This document shows positions 17,802-26,764 of a stretch of 64,000 nt of DNA, piece by piece; the stretch's first letter is position 1; each line of letters starts with the position of its first letter. The DNA lies in contig NZ_FUZZ01000006.1 in assembly GCF_900168065.1 (NCBI RefSeq), positions 62,001-126,000 on the forward strand, in the 5' to 3' direction. Origin of the DNA: Chitinophaga ginsengisegetis (GTDB taxonomy: Bacteria; Bacteroidota; Bacteroidia; Chitinophagales; Chitinophagaceae). Position numbers and translations under genes: made by a program. The notes under the pieces were generated by a model. That model made no database searches, was not told the DNA's origin, and saw nothing but the letters and a program-made list of their open reading frames with translations.

Positions 17802-19874
17802 ATGATGATGAGATCCATAACCCGACGTTTGATACTGTTGCCAGTGCTTTTGTTCTCTAAGCCAATCGTAAATAACAGCTTCGCACAGGATAAGACGAGG
17901 TTTGAAGATTGCAGCGTATTGCTGGTTTCGGATACACTAACAATAGGGAACTCAAAAATAGAAAGAAGATTTCTCTGGAATAATGGCAACCTGATCTCCC
18001 TGGATATTACGAACCGGCAAACAGGACGGAGAACGGTGTTCGGGAACAGGGATACTGATTTCTCATTACCCGGTAAGATGCACGCCAGGGATGGAGCAGG
18101 CTCGCTGGAAACGAAGATCGGCAGGGAAGAAGATTTCCGGGAACGCCGGCTGGAAGCAATAGTACTTACAAAGGTGAATGATCTTGAAGTAAAACGGGTG
18201 TTTCGGATTTATCCGGAAACACCCGCCATTGCATGCGATTATTATTTCAAAGGTACCATGGATAGCACGGTTCAGCTCCGCTTGTCCAGCCCGGGAGATC
18301 TGGTGAACGTGGAGAATATTTCTGAAGTCAACAAAGAACAGCTTCCGGTAATGCGATTGGATAGAATGGGGTTATCCGGTAATCACTGGAAGGTAAGGGC
18401 TGTGCAGTTTTTTGATATCACTGACCGGCATACAACGACCGTAAAATTCACAGATCAGCTGGCCTATATTTTTGGAAACCAGCTGGTAGGTAATCTGTTA
18501 TTGATGAACAGTGGAATAGGTAAGGAAGGGCTCTTCTGGTTAAAGGAGGGGCCCTCGCCTTCCGTTCAGCATGCATATCCCGGATTTGATTTCTCAGTAA
18601 AAACGGGTTCATTTCAAATGACCGGAGCAGGTGTCGAAGGAAAAGACATAGATACGCTCGAATGGATAAGGGGCTACGGCTTTGTTTTTGGGGTGAGCGA
18701 CGGTTCGGAAATTGGCCAGCTGACTTCATTGAGGGAATATCAGCGGCATATCAGGAAGTATGTTCCCGCCAGGGATGATATGGTGATGATGAATACATGG
18801 GGAGAAAGGGGAGAGGGGGAAAATTTAAATGAAGCTTTTGCATTGAATGAAATCCGTACCGCCGCCAGGTTAGGGGTAAATGTATTCCAGCTGGATGCGG
18901 GGTGGTATCAGGCGGGAACTAAAAATATGGACTCTTTCTGGCTTCCCCACAAACAAAAATTTCCAAACGGACTGGCGCCCCTGATTGAAGCTGGCAAAAA
19001 AAATCATGTGGAAATCAGTCTTTGGTATGAACCGGATCCGGAAGATGATTATGCCCACTGGAAAAGGGATGCCGGGATACTCACACGGATTTATAATAAA
19101 TACGGGATTAAAATCTATAAGATAGACGGCGTTCAGATAACTTCAAAAAAAGGAGAGATCAATTTCAGGAAGTTGCTCGACTCCGTAGTGACTGCCACCG
19201 GTAACAAAGCATTTTTTAATATTGATATCACAGCAGGAAGAAGGAATGGCTATCATTATTTCAATGAGTATGGCAATTTTTTCCTCGAGAACCGGTATAC
19301 CGATTGGGGTAACTATTATCCTTATCAGACGTTACGCAATGCCTGGAATCTCTCACGGTATTTCCCTTTGCAGAAGTTATTGATAGAATTTCTGAATACA
19401 GAAAGGAACAAGGATAAGTATTCTGCTGATGATGTTTTTGCGCCAGGGCATATTCCATTTGAATATACTTTTGCGATTACCATGATGGCTCAACCGCTGG
19501 CGTGGCTGGAAGCCCATCGTCTTTCCGCCGGACAGCTGGCAGCTATAGCTCCTGTAGTGGCAAAGTACAGGAAGTACCAGCACGACATTCACGCAGGCAA
19601 CATTTTTCCCATTGGTGAGGAGCCTGATGGACGCTCCTGGACCGGGTTTCAATCTATTCAGAAGGGACGGGGCTATATTATTGTATACAGGGAAGATAAC
19701 AGCAGGAACGCTGCATTTCTTAAAACTTTCTTTAGCATGGGGAGTCGCATAAGTTTTAAGCCGCTGACAGGCAAAGGGAAGGCGTTTGTTGCAGTGGCAG
19801 GAGATGATGGGCGGATTAAATTTTCCCTTCCCGCTCCTGATAGCTATGCTTTATATGAATATAAAATTCAGTGA
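17802..19874 (+). CDS. GH36/melibiase-like glycoside hydrolase
   Basis: 690 residues with a signal peptide (cleavage near SFAQ). A beta-sandwich N-terminal domain (about 35-320) precedes a TIM barrel with MMNTWGE, VFQLDAGWYQ, ISLWYEPDPEDDY and YKIDGVQ, where Asp442 sits in the nucleophile position of GH36/GH27 alpha-galactosidases. A C-terminal beta domain ends in ALYEYKIQ. The NTWG and LDAGW motifs support clan GH-D. Substrate could be an alpha-galactoside or another alpha-linked sugar. It acts in the periplasm on material brought in by the SusCD pair encoded upstream. Confidence 0.8.
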   Translation: MMMRSITRRLILLPVLLFSKPIVNNSFAQDKTRFEDCSVLLVSDTLTIGNSKIERRFLWNNGNLISLDITNRQTGRRTVFGNRDTDFSLPGKMHARDGAGSLETKIGREEDFRERRLEAIVLTKVNDLEVKRVFRIYPETPAIACDYYFKGTMDSTVQLRLSSPGDLVNVENISEVNKEQLPVMRLDRMGLSGNHWKVRAVQFFDITDRHTTTVKFTDQLAYIFGNQLVGNLLLMNSGIGKEGLFWLKEGPSPSVQHAYPGFDFSVKTGSFQMTGAGVEGKDIDTLEWIRGYGFVFGVSDGSEIGQLTSLREYQRHIRKYVPARDDMVMMNTWGERGEGENLNEAFALNEIRTAARLGVNVFQLDAGWYQAGTKNMDSFWLPHKQKFPNGLAPLIEAGKKNHVEISLWYEPDPEDDYAHWKRDAGILTRIYNKYGIKIYKIDGVQITSKKGEINFRKLLDSVVTATGNKAFFNIDITAGRRNGYHYFNEYGNFFLENRYTDWGNYYPYQTLRNAWNLSRYFPLQKLLIEFLNTERNKDKYSADDVFAPGHIPFEYTFAITMMAQPLAWLEAHRLSAGQLAAIAPVVAKYRKYQHDIHAGNIFPIGEEPDGRSWTGFQSIQKGRGYIIVYREDNSRNAAFLKTFFSMGSRISFKPLTGKGKAFVAVAGDDGRIKFSLPAPDSYALYEYKIQ

Positions 19875-19917
19875 CGGAGTCATTTTACGATTCCCTTGTA
19901 TGCATTAAAATGAAAAC

Positions 19918-21099
19918 ATGAGTAACACAAATTGGAGCAGGCGGTCTTTTATTCAGCAGGGCGCAATATTGGGCGCGGGGTTGGGTATGTTGCCTTTAAT
20001 ATCATGGAAAGCGCCCGGTAGCGGCGATTTTGTAGAATTCATATCCCCGATTGATGGAGATATGCTGCATGTCCGGGACGGCAAACAGTTGAAAAACGGT
20101 GTTGGGGTTAAGGTGAAAATTAAACCTGTCGCTCCGGGAAAAATAAACCTTACCATTAATAATATACAAGCCAAAGAAGAGAGTGGTAATTATACAGCTG
20201 ATATTATACTGAAGGGTTTTGAGAATAAGATCAGCGTGTGCGACACGCTTACCGGCCGCAAAAGCACTATCACCGTTTTCTACCTGAGTAAACTGAATAA
20301 TCAGTACAGGCTGTCTGTAGATGATGCTATTTGGTTCCTGAAAGACATTCACATTAACGCAGCTGTATACACATCGGTTTTTGATAACCCGTTTATGGGT
20401 TTGCTGCGAAGTCTTCATGAAGCATATGGCACAAAGGTGCATATTAACCTGTTTTATGAAACGGACGGCTTTAATCTGTCGCAGATGACAGATAAGTTCA
20501 AAAAGGAATGGGCACGGAATGCAGATTGGATAAGACTGAGTGTGCATGCAAAAGCCGAGTTTCCGGATGACCCATATATTCATGCAGGCTATGGGGAAAT
20601 GTACCGCGACTGCCATGCCATCAGGACCCAGATACAACGTTTCGCCGGGAAAGAGGTAATGGATAATACAACAACGCTTCATTGGGGACAGGTGCCGGTA
20701 GAAGTGTGCCGGGCTTTAAGAGATGAGGGATATAAGATCCAGGTATGTGACTTCAATGTAGACAATGATCTGCCGCCATGTTCTTATTATCTCGATGTTC
20801 CTCACCGCCGGCATATCAATAAGAGATTCATCTGGAGAGATAATAAGGAGAAAATTATTTTCGTGAAAAGCAGCATTATCATTGATACCGTTAAGTTGCA
20901 ACATATTAAGGGCTTCCTGGATAGCTACGGCGAAAACAATATTATCCCGCCATATGTGGATTTGCTTGTTCACGAACAATATTTTTATCCGGATTATAAA
21001 AATTATCAAAAGGATTACCGGGAGAAACTGACTGCTGCTATTGAATGGGCGCAGATGCACAACTATACCCCCGGTTTTCTTAGTGAATGTGTTATTTAG
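19918..21099 (+). CDS. Exported NodB/polysaccharide-deacetylase-like protein
   Basis: 393 residues with a Tat-type signal (WSRRSFIQQGAILGAG). An Ig-like segment (about 35-130) precedes a beta/alpha-barrel region beginning at LSVDDAIWFLKDI, which resembles the Asp-Asp strand of NodB-like deacetylases, and LSVHAKAEFPDDPY, which resembles the His motif. The classical HxxxH pair is not certain, so it may be a non-canonical deacetylase or another polysaccharide-processing barrel. Deacetylation of an N-acetyl sugar would fit the hexosaminidases in the locus, but this is inference. Confidence 0.6.
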   Translation: MSNTNWSRRSFIQQGAILGAGLGMLPLISWKAPGSGDFVEFISPIDGDMLHVRDGKQLKNGVGVKVKIKPVAPGKINLTINNIQAKEESGNYTADIILKGFENKISVCDTLTGRKSTITVFYLSKLNNQYRLSVDDAIWFLKDIHINAAVYTSVFDNPFMGLLRSLHEAYGTKVHINLFYETDGFNLSQMTDKFKKEWARNADWIRLSVHAKAEFPDDPYIHAGYGEMYRDCHAIRTQIQRFAGKEVMDNTTTLHWGQVPVEVCRALRDEGYKIQVCDFNVDNDLPPCSYYLDVPHRRHINKRFIWRDNKEKIIFVKSSIIIDTVKLQHIKGFLDSYGENNIIPPYVDLLVHEQYFYPDYKNYQKDYREKLTAAIEWAQMHNYTPGFLSECVI

Positions 21100-21113
21100 A
21101 AAAGCAGAATAAA

Positions 21114-22241
21114 ATGACAGATCAACAGGAATGGTTCGTGGTAGAGAACGAATCAAAGATAGACTCACCGGCATTGCTGGTTTTTCCCGAATATATCAGC
21201 AGGAATATATCAGCAATCATAGAACTTACCGGTGATTTAAGTACGCTGAGGCCACACGTAAAAACTGATAAAACACCCGAGATTATTCAATTGATGCGGG
21301 ATGCAGGTATTAATAAATACAAATGTGCAACTATTGCCGAGGCAGAGATGTTGGCTATGATGGGTGTTAAAGATGTATTGCTTGCCTATCAGCCTACTAT
21401 CGTTAAAGCGCAGCGGCTCTTTGCATTGATGCGGGCATATCCGGGAACCAGATTTTCCTGTCTCGTAGATAATCTCAGATCGGCAGAAATGCTTTCTTTC
21501 CTGGTTGGTGAAAAGAAGCTGACTGTGTATATAGACCTGAATGTAGGGATGAACAGAACCGGTATTCCGGTAGGGGGCGCTTTTATGTTGTATATGAAGA
21601 TCAGTAAACTTCAGAATATTGAGATTGCCGGATTACACGCTTACGACGGGCATGTAGATGATGCAGATCCAATAACAAGAACAGAACGGGCGAAGGCTAT
21701 TTTTGCAGCCGTAATGGCACTTAAAGGAGACATAGAATGGAAAGAAAAGGAAACTTTGGAACTGGTAATCGGTGGTTCTCCCACCTTTGCCGTTTATAGT
21801 GAGATGGCAGGAAAGAAAGATGATAAGTCCATACAGGTTAGTCCCGGTACATTTACCTTATGGGATGCCGGGTATCATAAGCTGTTGCCGGATTTACCTT
21901 TTAAGGTAGCAGCGGTATTGCTTTGCCGGGTAGTATCCATTATTAATAACAACCTGCTATGCATTGACCTGGGGTATAAATCGGTTTCGGCAGAGAACCC
22001 GTTGGATAAGCGCGTAGTGTTTCCGTGGGCGCCGGAAGTTGTGCCTGTTTCCCAGAGTGAGGAACATATGGTGATTTCCGTTCCTGATACAAAAAAATTT
22101 AATGTCGGAGATACGCTATATGGTGTGCCCTGGCATATTTGTCCAACATTGGCGCTCTATGAAAGAGTACACGTGGTGAAGAAGAAAAGAATGGCCACCA
22201 CATGGAAGGTGGTGGCAAGAGACAGAATGATTAATTATTAA
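21114..22241 (+). CDS. D-threonine aldolase/D-serine dehydratase-like PLP enzyme
   Basis: 375 residues from ATG 21114, 14 bp after the preceding stop. An upstream ATG at 21087 would overlap that gene. Fold-type III PLP enzyme: LRPHVKT with the Schiff-base Lys50, followed by NKYKCATIAEAEML. The C-terminal metal site expected in the D-threonine aldolase/D-serine dehydratase group is visible as EEHMVI and PWHICPT (His341, Cys343). These enzymes cleave or dehydrate beta-hydroxy D-amino acids. Together with the dipeptidase 7 bp downstream and RidA in the next unit, it points to a D-amino-acid or imine intermediate. It has no signal peptide and is cytoplasmic. Confidence 0.8.
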   Translation: MTDQQEWFVVENESKIDSPALLVFPEYISRNISAIIELTGDLSTLRPHVKTDKTPEIIQLMRDAGINKYKCATIAEAEMLAMMGVKDVLLAYQPTIVKAQRLFALMRAYPGTRFSCLVDNLRSAEMLSFLVGEKKLTVYIDLNVGMNRTGIPVGGAFMLYMKISKLQNIEIAGLHAYDGHVDDADPITRTERAKAIFAAVMALKGDIEWKEKETLELVIGGSPTFAVYSEMAGKKDDKSIQVSPGTFTLWDAGYHKLLPDLPFKVAAVLLCRVVSIINNNLLCIDLGYKSVSAENPLDKRVVFPWAPEVVPVSQSEEHMVISVPDTKKFNVGDTLYGVPWHICPTLALYERVHVVKKKRMATTWKVVARDRMINY

Positions 22242-22248
22242 GCAGGCT

Positions 22249-23349
22249 ATGGAACATAAGCGAAAGTTAATTATCGATGCCCACCTGGACCTGGGCATGA
22301 ATGCAGTGGAATGGAATCGTGACCTCCGGTTATCTGTGCAGGAGATTCGTAAACGGGAATCCGGTATGACTGATAAACTGGACAGGGGGAAGAATACCGT
22401 ATCCCTGCCTGCGTTGCGGGAAGGCAATGTTGGACTGGTGGTAGCCACTCAACTGGCAAGATATATCCCATCAGGACGGCCCGATGATGGGGACCCGTAT
22501 TGGAATTCGCCGGAAATATGCTGGAGTATCACACAGGCACAGCGTAGCTACTATAAAGCAATGGAAGATCTGGGAGAAATGGTACAGATCACCGGTAAGA
22601 AAGAGTTGCGCGCCCATCTGGACACCTGGCTGAAAGGAGATAGTGCGGACAATAACCATAAGCCGGTAGGATATATTCTTAGCCTGGAAGGGGCCGATTC
22701 CCTGGTAAACCTGAGTTTCCTCGAAAAAGCATATGCTTATGGACTCCGTGCCATTGGGGTGTCTCACTATGGTCAGGGAAGGTATGCCGGGGGAAGCGGA
22801 ACGGAATCCGGATTTACCGGCATCGGCCGCGAATTACTTCGTGAAATGGATAGACTGCATATGATCCTCGACGTAACGCATTTAACGGACCAGGGTTTTA
22901 TGGAAGCGGTTGAATGGTACAAAGGCCCTGTTTGGGCCAGTCATCATAATTGCAGGGCCGTTATCAGTGGTCAGCGACAACTATCTGATGATCAGTTACG
23001 GATACTGATAGACAGAGGGGCTGTAATCGGCGGTGCATTGGATAACTGGATGCTGGCTGAAAACTGGGTGCGTGGGGTCGATGATCCGTTAAAACGTCAG
23101 GTTGGGCTGGAGAAATTAATAGACCATTACGACCATATCTGCCAGTTGGCCGGCAATAGTTTGCATTGCGCCATAGGCAGTGATCTCGATGGTATGTATG
23201 GAACAGAACAAAGTCCTTACGACCTTGATACGATTGCAGACCTGCAAAAAATAAGCAGTCTGTTACTACAGCGTGGCTATAGTGAAGAAGACGTTGATAA
23301 TATATGCTATGGTAACTGGATGCGTTTTATGGAGGCCAATTTGCCATGA
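22249..23349 (+). CDS. Membrane-dipeptidase-like amidohydrolase (peptidase M19)
   Basis: 366 residues, no signal peptide. Zinc-site motifs of the M19 family are present: DAHLDL with His12/Asp14, SLEGADSL for the bridging Glu, DVTHLTD and ASHHNCR for the two His ligands, and GSDLDG. Family members hydrolyse dipeptides, often with a D-residue at the second position, or beta-lactam-like and N-acyl-D-amino-acid amides. It is the last gene of the susC operon, followed by a 155-bp gap with a new promoter. Pairing with a D-amino-acid PLP enzyme suggests release of a D-amino acid. Confidence 0.85.
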   Translation: MEHKRKLIIDAHLDLGMNAVEWNRDLRLSVQEIRKRESGMTDKLDRGKNTVSLPALREGNVGLVVATQLARYIPSGRPDDGDPYWNSPEICWSITQAQRSYYKAMEDLGEMVQITGKKELRAHLDTWLKGDSADNNHKPVGYILSLEGADSLVNLSFLEKAYAYGLRAIGVSHYGQGRYAGGSGTESGFTGIGRELLREMDRLHMILDVTHLTDQGFMEAVEWYKGPVWASHHNCRAVISGQRQLSDDQLRILIDRGAVIGGALDNWMLAENWVRGVDDPLKRQVGLEKLIDHYDHICQLAGNSLHCAIGSDLDGMYGTEQSPYDLDTIADLQKISSLLLQRGYSEEDVDNICYGNWMRFMEANLP

Positions 23350-23382
23350 TTTTGAAATATTATCTACAAAAAACACTTTAAA

Positions 23383-23417
23383 TTGTATACAAAATTAGAA
23401 ATGTTTGTTTACTTTTG
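23383..23417 (+). promoter_or_regulatory. ridA-operon promoter with GntR-type operator 1
   Basis: The palindrome TTGTATACAA is at 23383-23392 and the -7 box TACTTTTG at 23410-23417, so the operator covers the expected -33 region. A degenerate copy, TGTAAGAA, follows at 23416-23423 at the same 9.5-bp offset from the -7 box seen at susC, fah and gntR. Confidence 0.7.
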
Positions 23418-23478
23418 TAAGAAGTCAGAAGGTAGAAGCTTAGAGTATACCTCACACCCGCCAGATCAACCAATGTTT

Positions 23479-23488
23479 TTGTATACAA
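23479..23488. promoter_or_regulatory. GntR-type operator 2 in the ridA leader
   Basis: TTGTATACAA is repeated perfectly, with its centre 96 bp downstream of operator 1 and 16 bp before the ridA start codon. It is inside the predicted leader, so it could act as a roadblock or as the second anchor of a DNA loop; 96 bp is close to nine helical turns. Confidence 0.65.
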
Positions 23489-23504
23489 TTTTAAATAGTA
23501 TTTA

Positions 23505-23885
23505 ATGAATATCGTCGAAGTAAAAAGCACTGTTAAAACGGCTGATACAGGAGCATATTCAGCAGCTGTCCTGGTAAATGGCTGGCTTTACATAAGTGGT
23601 CAGGGACCGCTTGATCTTAAAAGCGGAGCGGTTATAAGCGGTTCAATTGAAGAAGAAACAGCGTTAACGTTATCCCATATACGTGAAATTGTGCAGGCGG
23701 CAGGAGGGACCATGCAAAATATTGTAAAGTGTACGGTTCATCTCAGTGATATCAATGATTTTGATCGTTTCGATAAAACTTATGCCGCTATTTTTCCGGG
23801 GATAAAACCTGCAAGAACAACCGTACAATCTGTTTTGTCAGATGGGATAAAGATTGAAATCGATGCGGTAGCATTTATTGGCTAA
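23505..23885 (+). CDS. RidA-family enamine/imine deaminase
   Basis: 126 residues, the usual family length. GQGPLDL, AGGTMQNIVKCTVHLSDIND, the conserved Arg104 in PARTTVQ and the closing IEIDAVAF mark a RidA/YjgF/Rid protein. The conserved arginine supports true deaminase activity on 2-imino or 2-enamino acids produced by PLP dehydratases. It is the first gene of its operon, between two dedicated operators, and sits near a D-threonine-aldolase/D-serine-dehydratase-like gene. A role in clearing the imine released by that enzyme is a reasonable inference. Confidence 0.9.
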   Translation: MNIVEVKSTVKTADTGAYSAAVLVNGWLYISGQGPLDLKSGAVISGSIEEETALTLSHIREIVQAAGGTMQNIVKCTVHLSDINDFDRFDKTYAAIFPGIKPARTTVQSVLSDGIKIEIDAVAFIG

Positions 23886-23900
23886 AATAAATATCTTCCA

Positions 23901-24887
23901 ATGGACGGAAAAATAAAGATAGGTACAGTAGGTCTGGGACTAATGGGCAGCAGTATCGTTACGTGTCTGCTGGCGGCAGGACACCAGGTAATTTCCGTTG
24001 TGAAAAGCATTGATGAGGCAGGCCCCGCCAGGGAAAGAGTCCTGGGGTATCTGAATGAAATGCAGCAGGAAGGCCTTTTATCGGCGTCACCAGCTGAACT
24101 GGCCGATAATCTGACCATCACTGACTCACTGAAAGATTTATCTGCAATGCCGGTGGTCATTGAATCTGTATATGAAGATGCGTATGCCAAGAAACAGATT
24201 TATGCTGAACTGGAGAAGTACATACAACCGGATGCCATCATAGGCAGCAACACTTCTGCTATACCGGTTTCCATATTACAGGCAGGTTTAAATCATCCCG
24301 GGCGGTTTTTAGGTATACATTGGGCGGAACCCGCTCATATCACCCGTTTCATGGAAATTATCTGTGGCGATAAAACAGATCCGGCAAACGCGGAAAGAAT
24401 TAAAATACTGGCTGAACACTGGGGGAAGGAACCTTCTGTTCTCCGGAAGGATATCCGTGGATTTATTACAAACAGGATCATGTATGCTATGATCAGGGAA
24501 GCGTTTCACCTGGTGGACAAGGGATACGCTACTTATGAAGATGTAGATCGTTCTCTCCGCAACGATCTTGGCGCGTGGATTACTTTTGCGGGACCGTTCC
24601 GTTTTATGGATCTGACCGGGATACAGGCTTATGCAACTGTAATGGAAGAACTGTTTCCCGAACTGGACAATTCTGCCGAAATGCCCGTATCGATGCGTAA
24701 ACTGGCAGATGCCGGGGCACAGGGCGTAAGAAATGCACACGGTTTTTATCCTTATTCCAAAGCATCTGCGGAAGAGTGGGAAAGATGTTTCACCCGCTTT
24801 AGTTTTGATATACGCAAGCTCGCTGAAAAATACCCGGGCAATATTGGTGACCGGATTAATAACGCAGATAACTCCGCAGAAGAATAA
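23901..24887 (+). CDS. 3-hydroxyacyl-CoA-dehydrogenase-family oxidoreductase
   Basis: 328 residues. N-terminal Rossmann fold GTVGLGLMGSS; family motif GSNTSAIPVS followed by FLGIHWAEPAH, where the catalytic His and the HFFxP-like segment occur; and a C-terminal 3HCDH domain (about 190-300, ITNRIMYAMIREAFHLV). The protein is the size of single-function relatives such as L-gulonate 3-dehydrogenase and carnitine dehydrogenase rather than the large FadB type. In a sugar and amide locus, oxidation of a 3-hydroxy acid is more likely than fatty-acid oxidation. It overlaps the transporter gene downstream by one base (TAATG), so translation is coupled. Confidence 0.85.
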   Translation: MDGKIKIGTVGLGLMGSSIVTCLLAAGHQVISVVKSIDEAGPARERVLGYLNEMQQEGLLSASPAELADNLTITDSLKDLSAMPVVIESVYEDAYAKKQIYAELEKYIQPDAIIGSNTSAIPVSILQAGLNHPGRFLGIHWAEPAHITRFMEIICGDKTDPANAERIKILAEHWGKEPSVLRKDIRGFITNRIMYAMIREAFHLVDKGYATYEDVDRSLRNDLGAWITFAGPFRFMDLTGIQAYATVMEELFPELDNSAEMPVSMRKLADAGAQGVRNAHGFYPYSKASAEEWERCFTRFSFDIRKLAEKYPGNIGDRINNADNSAEE

Positions 24888-25810
24888 TGAAAAGGATCAT
24901 CATATCATGGGGGTTACTGTTGCTTTGTAACCTGATGTGGGCTTTACAGTTTACCTGCATTAAGTTGGTGCAGGATCAGGTTGGACCCTATTTTACTGTA
25001 TGGGCGCCTATGACAATGGCCGTTTTATTGCTGCTGCCTTTTATTCTCCGTGAACGTAATGATCAGAAGAGATCTGTATCTGATTTGCTTGTTTTTGTGA
25101 GACTGGGCCTGTTGGGGGCTTTCCCCGCACAGGTACTGATGACCTGGGGAACACAATATTCTACCGCCACCAATGCCGCTGTATTAACACTCAGCCTGCC
25201 GGTAATATCGACGCTCTTTGCTTTTCTCATGCTGAAGGAGAAAATGAACCCGGTAAGGTGGATCAGTTTTGCGGTAGCCATTATAGGTGTCGTACTATGC
25301 ACGTTCGGGGATATAAGACAGGCTGATTTTACGGCTGGCTATACAGTGGGGAACCTGCTCATTTTCCTGGCAATCGTGGGAAATGCATATTATAATACCG
25401 GTTGTAAGGCCATAGCCTCACGCTATTCTGAAATAGAAATGGTATTCTACACATATGTTGTCATGATCATTTTTCTGACACCGCTTGTACTGTTTTATGA
25501 GCCGGAAGTGTTCGGAAGAATTAGTGTATTCACTGTGCAAACATGGACGGGGTTAGCATTGCTTACACTCTTTCATAATTTCTTATCCATGGTGCTCTTT
25601 TTCAAAGCACTCAAAACGCTGGATGCCATGCAGGTGGCCCTCTCCAATTATATGATCACTTTCATGGGATTACCAATTGCAGCTATCTGGCTGGGGGAAG
25701 CACTCAGTGGTTATGCTATTGCCGGTGGTATGCTGGTATTGGCAGGTACATTAATCGTCACTATTGTAGATTATCGAATGAGTAATCATACAGCCATCAT
25801 AAAAAACTAA
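24887..25810 (+). CDS. EamA/DMT-family transporter
   Basis: 307 residues with about ten hydrophobic segments arranged as two EamA repeats (about 5-140 and 155-295). Typical DMT patterns are SLPVISTLFAFLMLKEKMNPVRWISFAVAIIGV in the first half and PIAAIWLGEALSGYAIAGGMLVLAG in the second. Family members move amino acids, nucleobases or small metabolites across the inner membrane. It is coupled to the genes on either side (1-bp overlap upstream, 3-bp gap downstream), so its substrate is probably an intermediate or product of this pathway. The direction of transport is unknown. Confidence 0.9.
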   Translation: MKRIIISWGLLLLCNLMWALQFTCIKLVQDQVGPYFTVWAPMTMAVLLLLPFILRERNDQKRSVSDLLVFVRLGLLGAFPAQVLMTWGTQYSTATNAAVLTLSLPVISTLFAFLMLKEKMNPVRWISFAVAIIGVVLCTFGDIRQADFTAGYTVGNLLIFLAIVGNAYYNTGCKAIASRYSEIEMVFYTYVVMIIFLTPLVLFYEPEVFGRISVFTVQTWTGLALLTLFHNFLSMVLFFKALKTLDAMQVALSNYMITFMGLPIAAIWLGEALSGYAIAGGMLVLAGTLIVTIVDYRMSNHTAIIKN

Positions 25811-25813
25811 AAA

Positions 25814-26737
25814 ATGGAAAATTTTAAACCCTTGAAAGGTGTAGTACCAATTATACCAACCCCGTTTACAAAAGAAGAAGAGATCGATGAAGAAAGTTTA
25901 CGGAATCTCGTGGATTTTGCTGTTAACGCAGGTGTGGAAGCGGCGTGTTTGCCCGCTTATGCAAGCGAATTTTATAAATTGACAGATGATGAAAAACTAA
26001 GGGTCGTAAAGATAGCTGTGAATCAGGCAGCGGGAAGGATTAAGATCATCGGCCAGTCCAATCATGCATCACTGAAACTGGCAATTAAATTAGCACAGGC
26101 GAACGTGGAAGCCGGCGCAGATGTAATTTCATTGGCGGTACCGCGTATTTTTAACCTGCCGGAATCTTCCATTGAGGAATACCTGGGTGAATTTATGCAA
26201 TCTATTCCCAATACGCCGGTACTGGTGCAGGATTTTAATCCCGGTGGCCAGTCTATCAGTGTGGAAATGATTTGCAACCTGATGAAAGAACATAGCAACT
26301 TCAAATACCTCAAACTGGAAGAACCCCTTTGTGCGCCCAAGTTTAAAGAAATCATTGATGCTACAAATGGAAATATCGGGCTATTTGAAGGCTGGGGAGG
26401 CTTATATATGCTGGAGCTGATACCTACCGGTATTACCGGCGTGATGCCTGGCTTAGGAGTATCCGATATATTGCAGAAGGTTTTTCTGTTGAGAAAAGGA
26501 GGGGATAATGATAAGGCAATGCGGCTTTTCGAGAAGGTAATGCCCCAGATATTCTTTTCTCTGCAGAACATGGAATTGTTCCACTATGCGGAAAAAGAAT
26601 TATTAATGGCACGGGGAATATTGAGAAACAGCCATGTCCGCAAGGCATCTTACACACCGGATGCTTCTACTGCAAGCTATATCAGGGAATTGAATCAAAA
26701 CATCCTGGAACTGGTAGGGGAAGGAGTTATGCAATAA
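25814..26737 (+). CDS. DHDPS/NAL-family aldolase or lyase (copy 1)
   Basis: 307 residues forming one TIM barrel. VVPIIPTPFT begins the barrel, and the Schiff-base lysine is Lys167 in KYLKLEEP. The segment that normally holds the catalytic tyrosine (YN.P) reads QDFNPGG here, so the tyrosine is replaced by Phe141. Relatives perform pyruvate aldol chemistry (dihydrodipicolinate synthase, N-acetylneuraminate lyase, keto-deoxy-sugar-acid aldolases) or dehydration of sugar acids. The tyrosine change suggests altered chemistry. It is not similar enough to the second family member at 39652 to be a recent duplicate. Confidence 0.85.
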   Translation: MENFKPLKGVVPIIPTPFTKEEEIDEESLRNLVDFAVNAGVEAACLPAYASEFYKLTDDEKLRVVKIAVNQAAGRIKIIGQSNHASLKLAIKLAQANVEAGADVISLAVPRIFNLPESSIEEYLGEFMQSIPNTPVLVQDFNPGGQSISVEMICNLMKEHSNFKYLKLEEPLCAPKFKEIIDATNGNIGLFEGWGGLYMLELIPTGITGVMPGLGVSDILQKVFLLRKGGDNDKAMRLFEKVMPQIFFSLQNMELFHYAEKELLMARGILRNSHVRKASYTPDASTASYIRELNQNILELVGEGVMQ

Positions 26738-26764
26738 ATTTTTGCTTTCAGATAATCACATATA

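Noticed and set aside
20002..20682. Long open frame on the minus strand (226 codons)
   Set aside because: It lies wholly antisense to the NodB-like gene, which has a clear signal peptide and operon context. No domain is recognisable.
26062..26571. Minus-strand open frame of 169 codons
   Set aside because: It is antisense to the DHDPS-family gene with its conserved Lys167 region.
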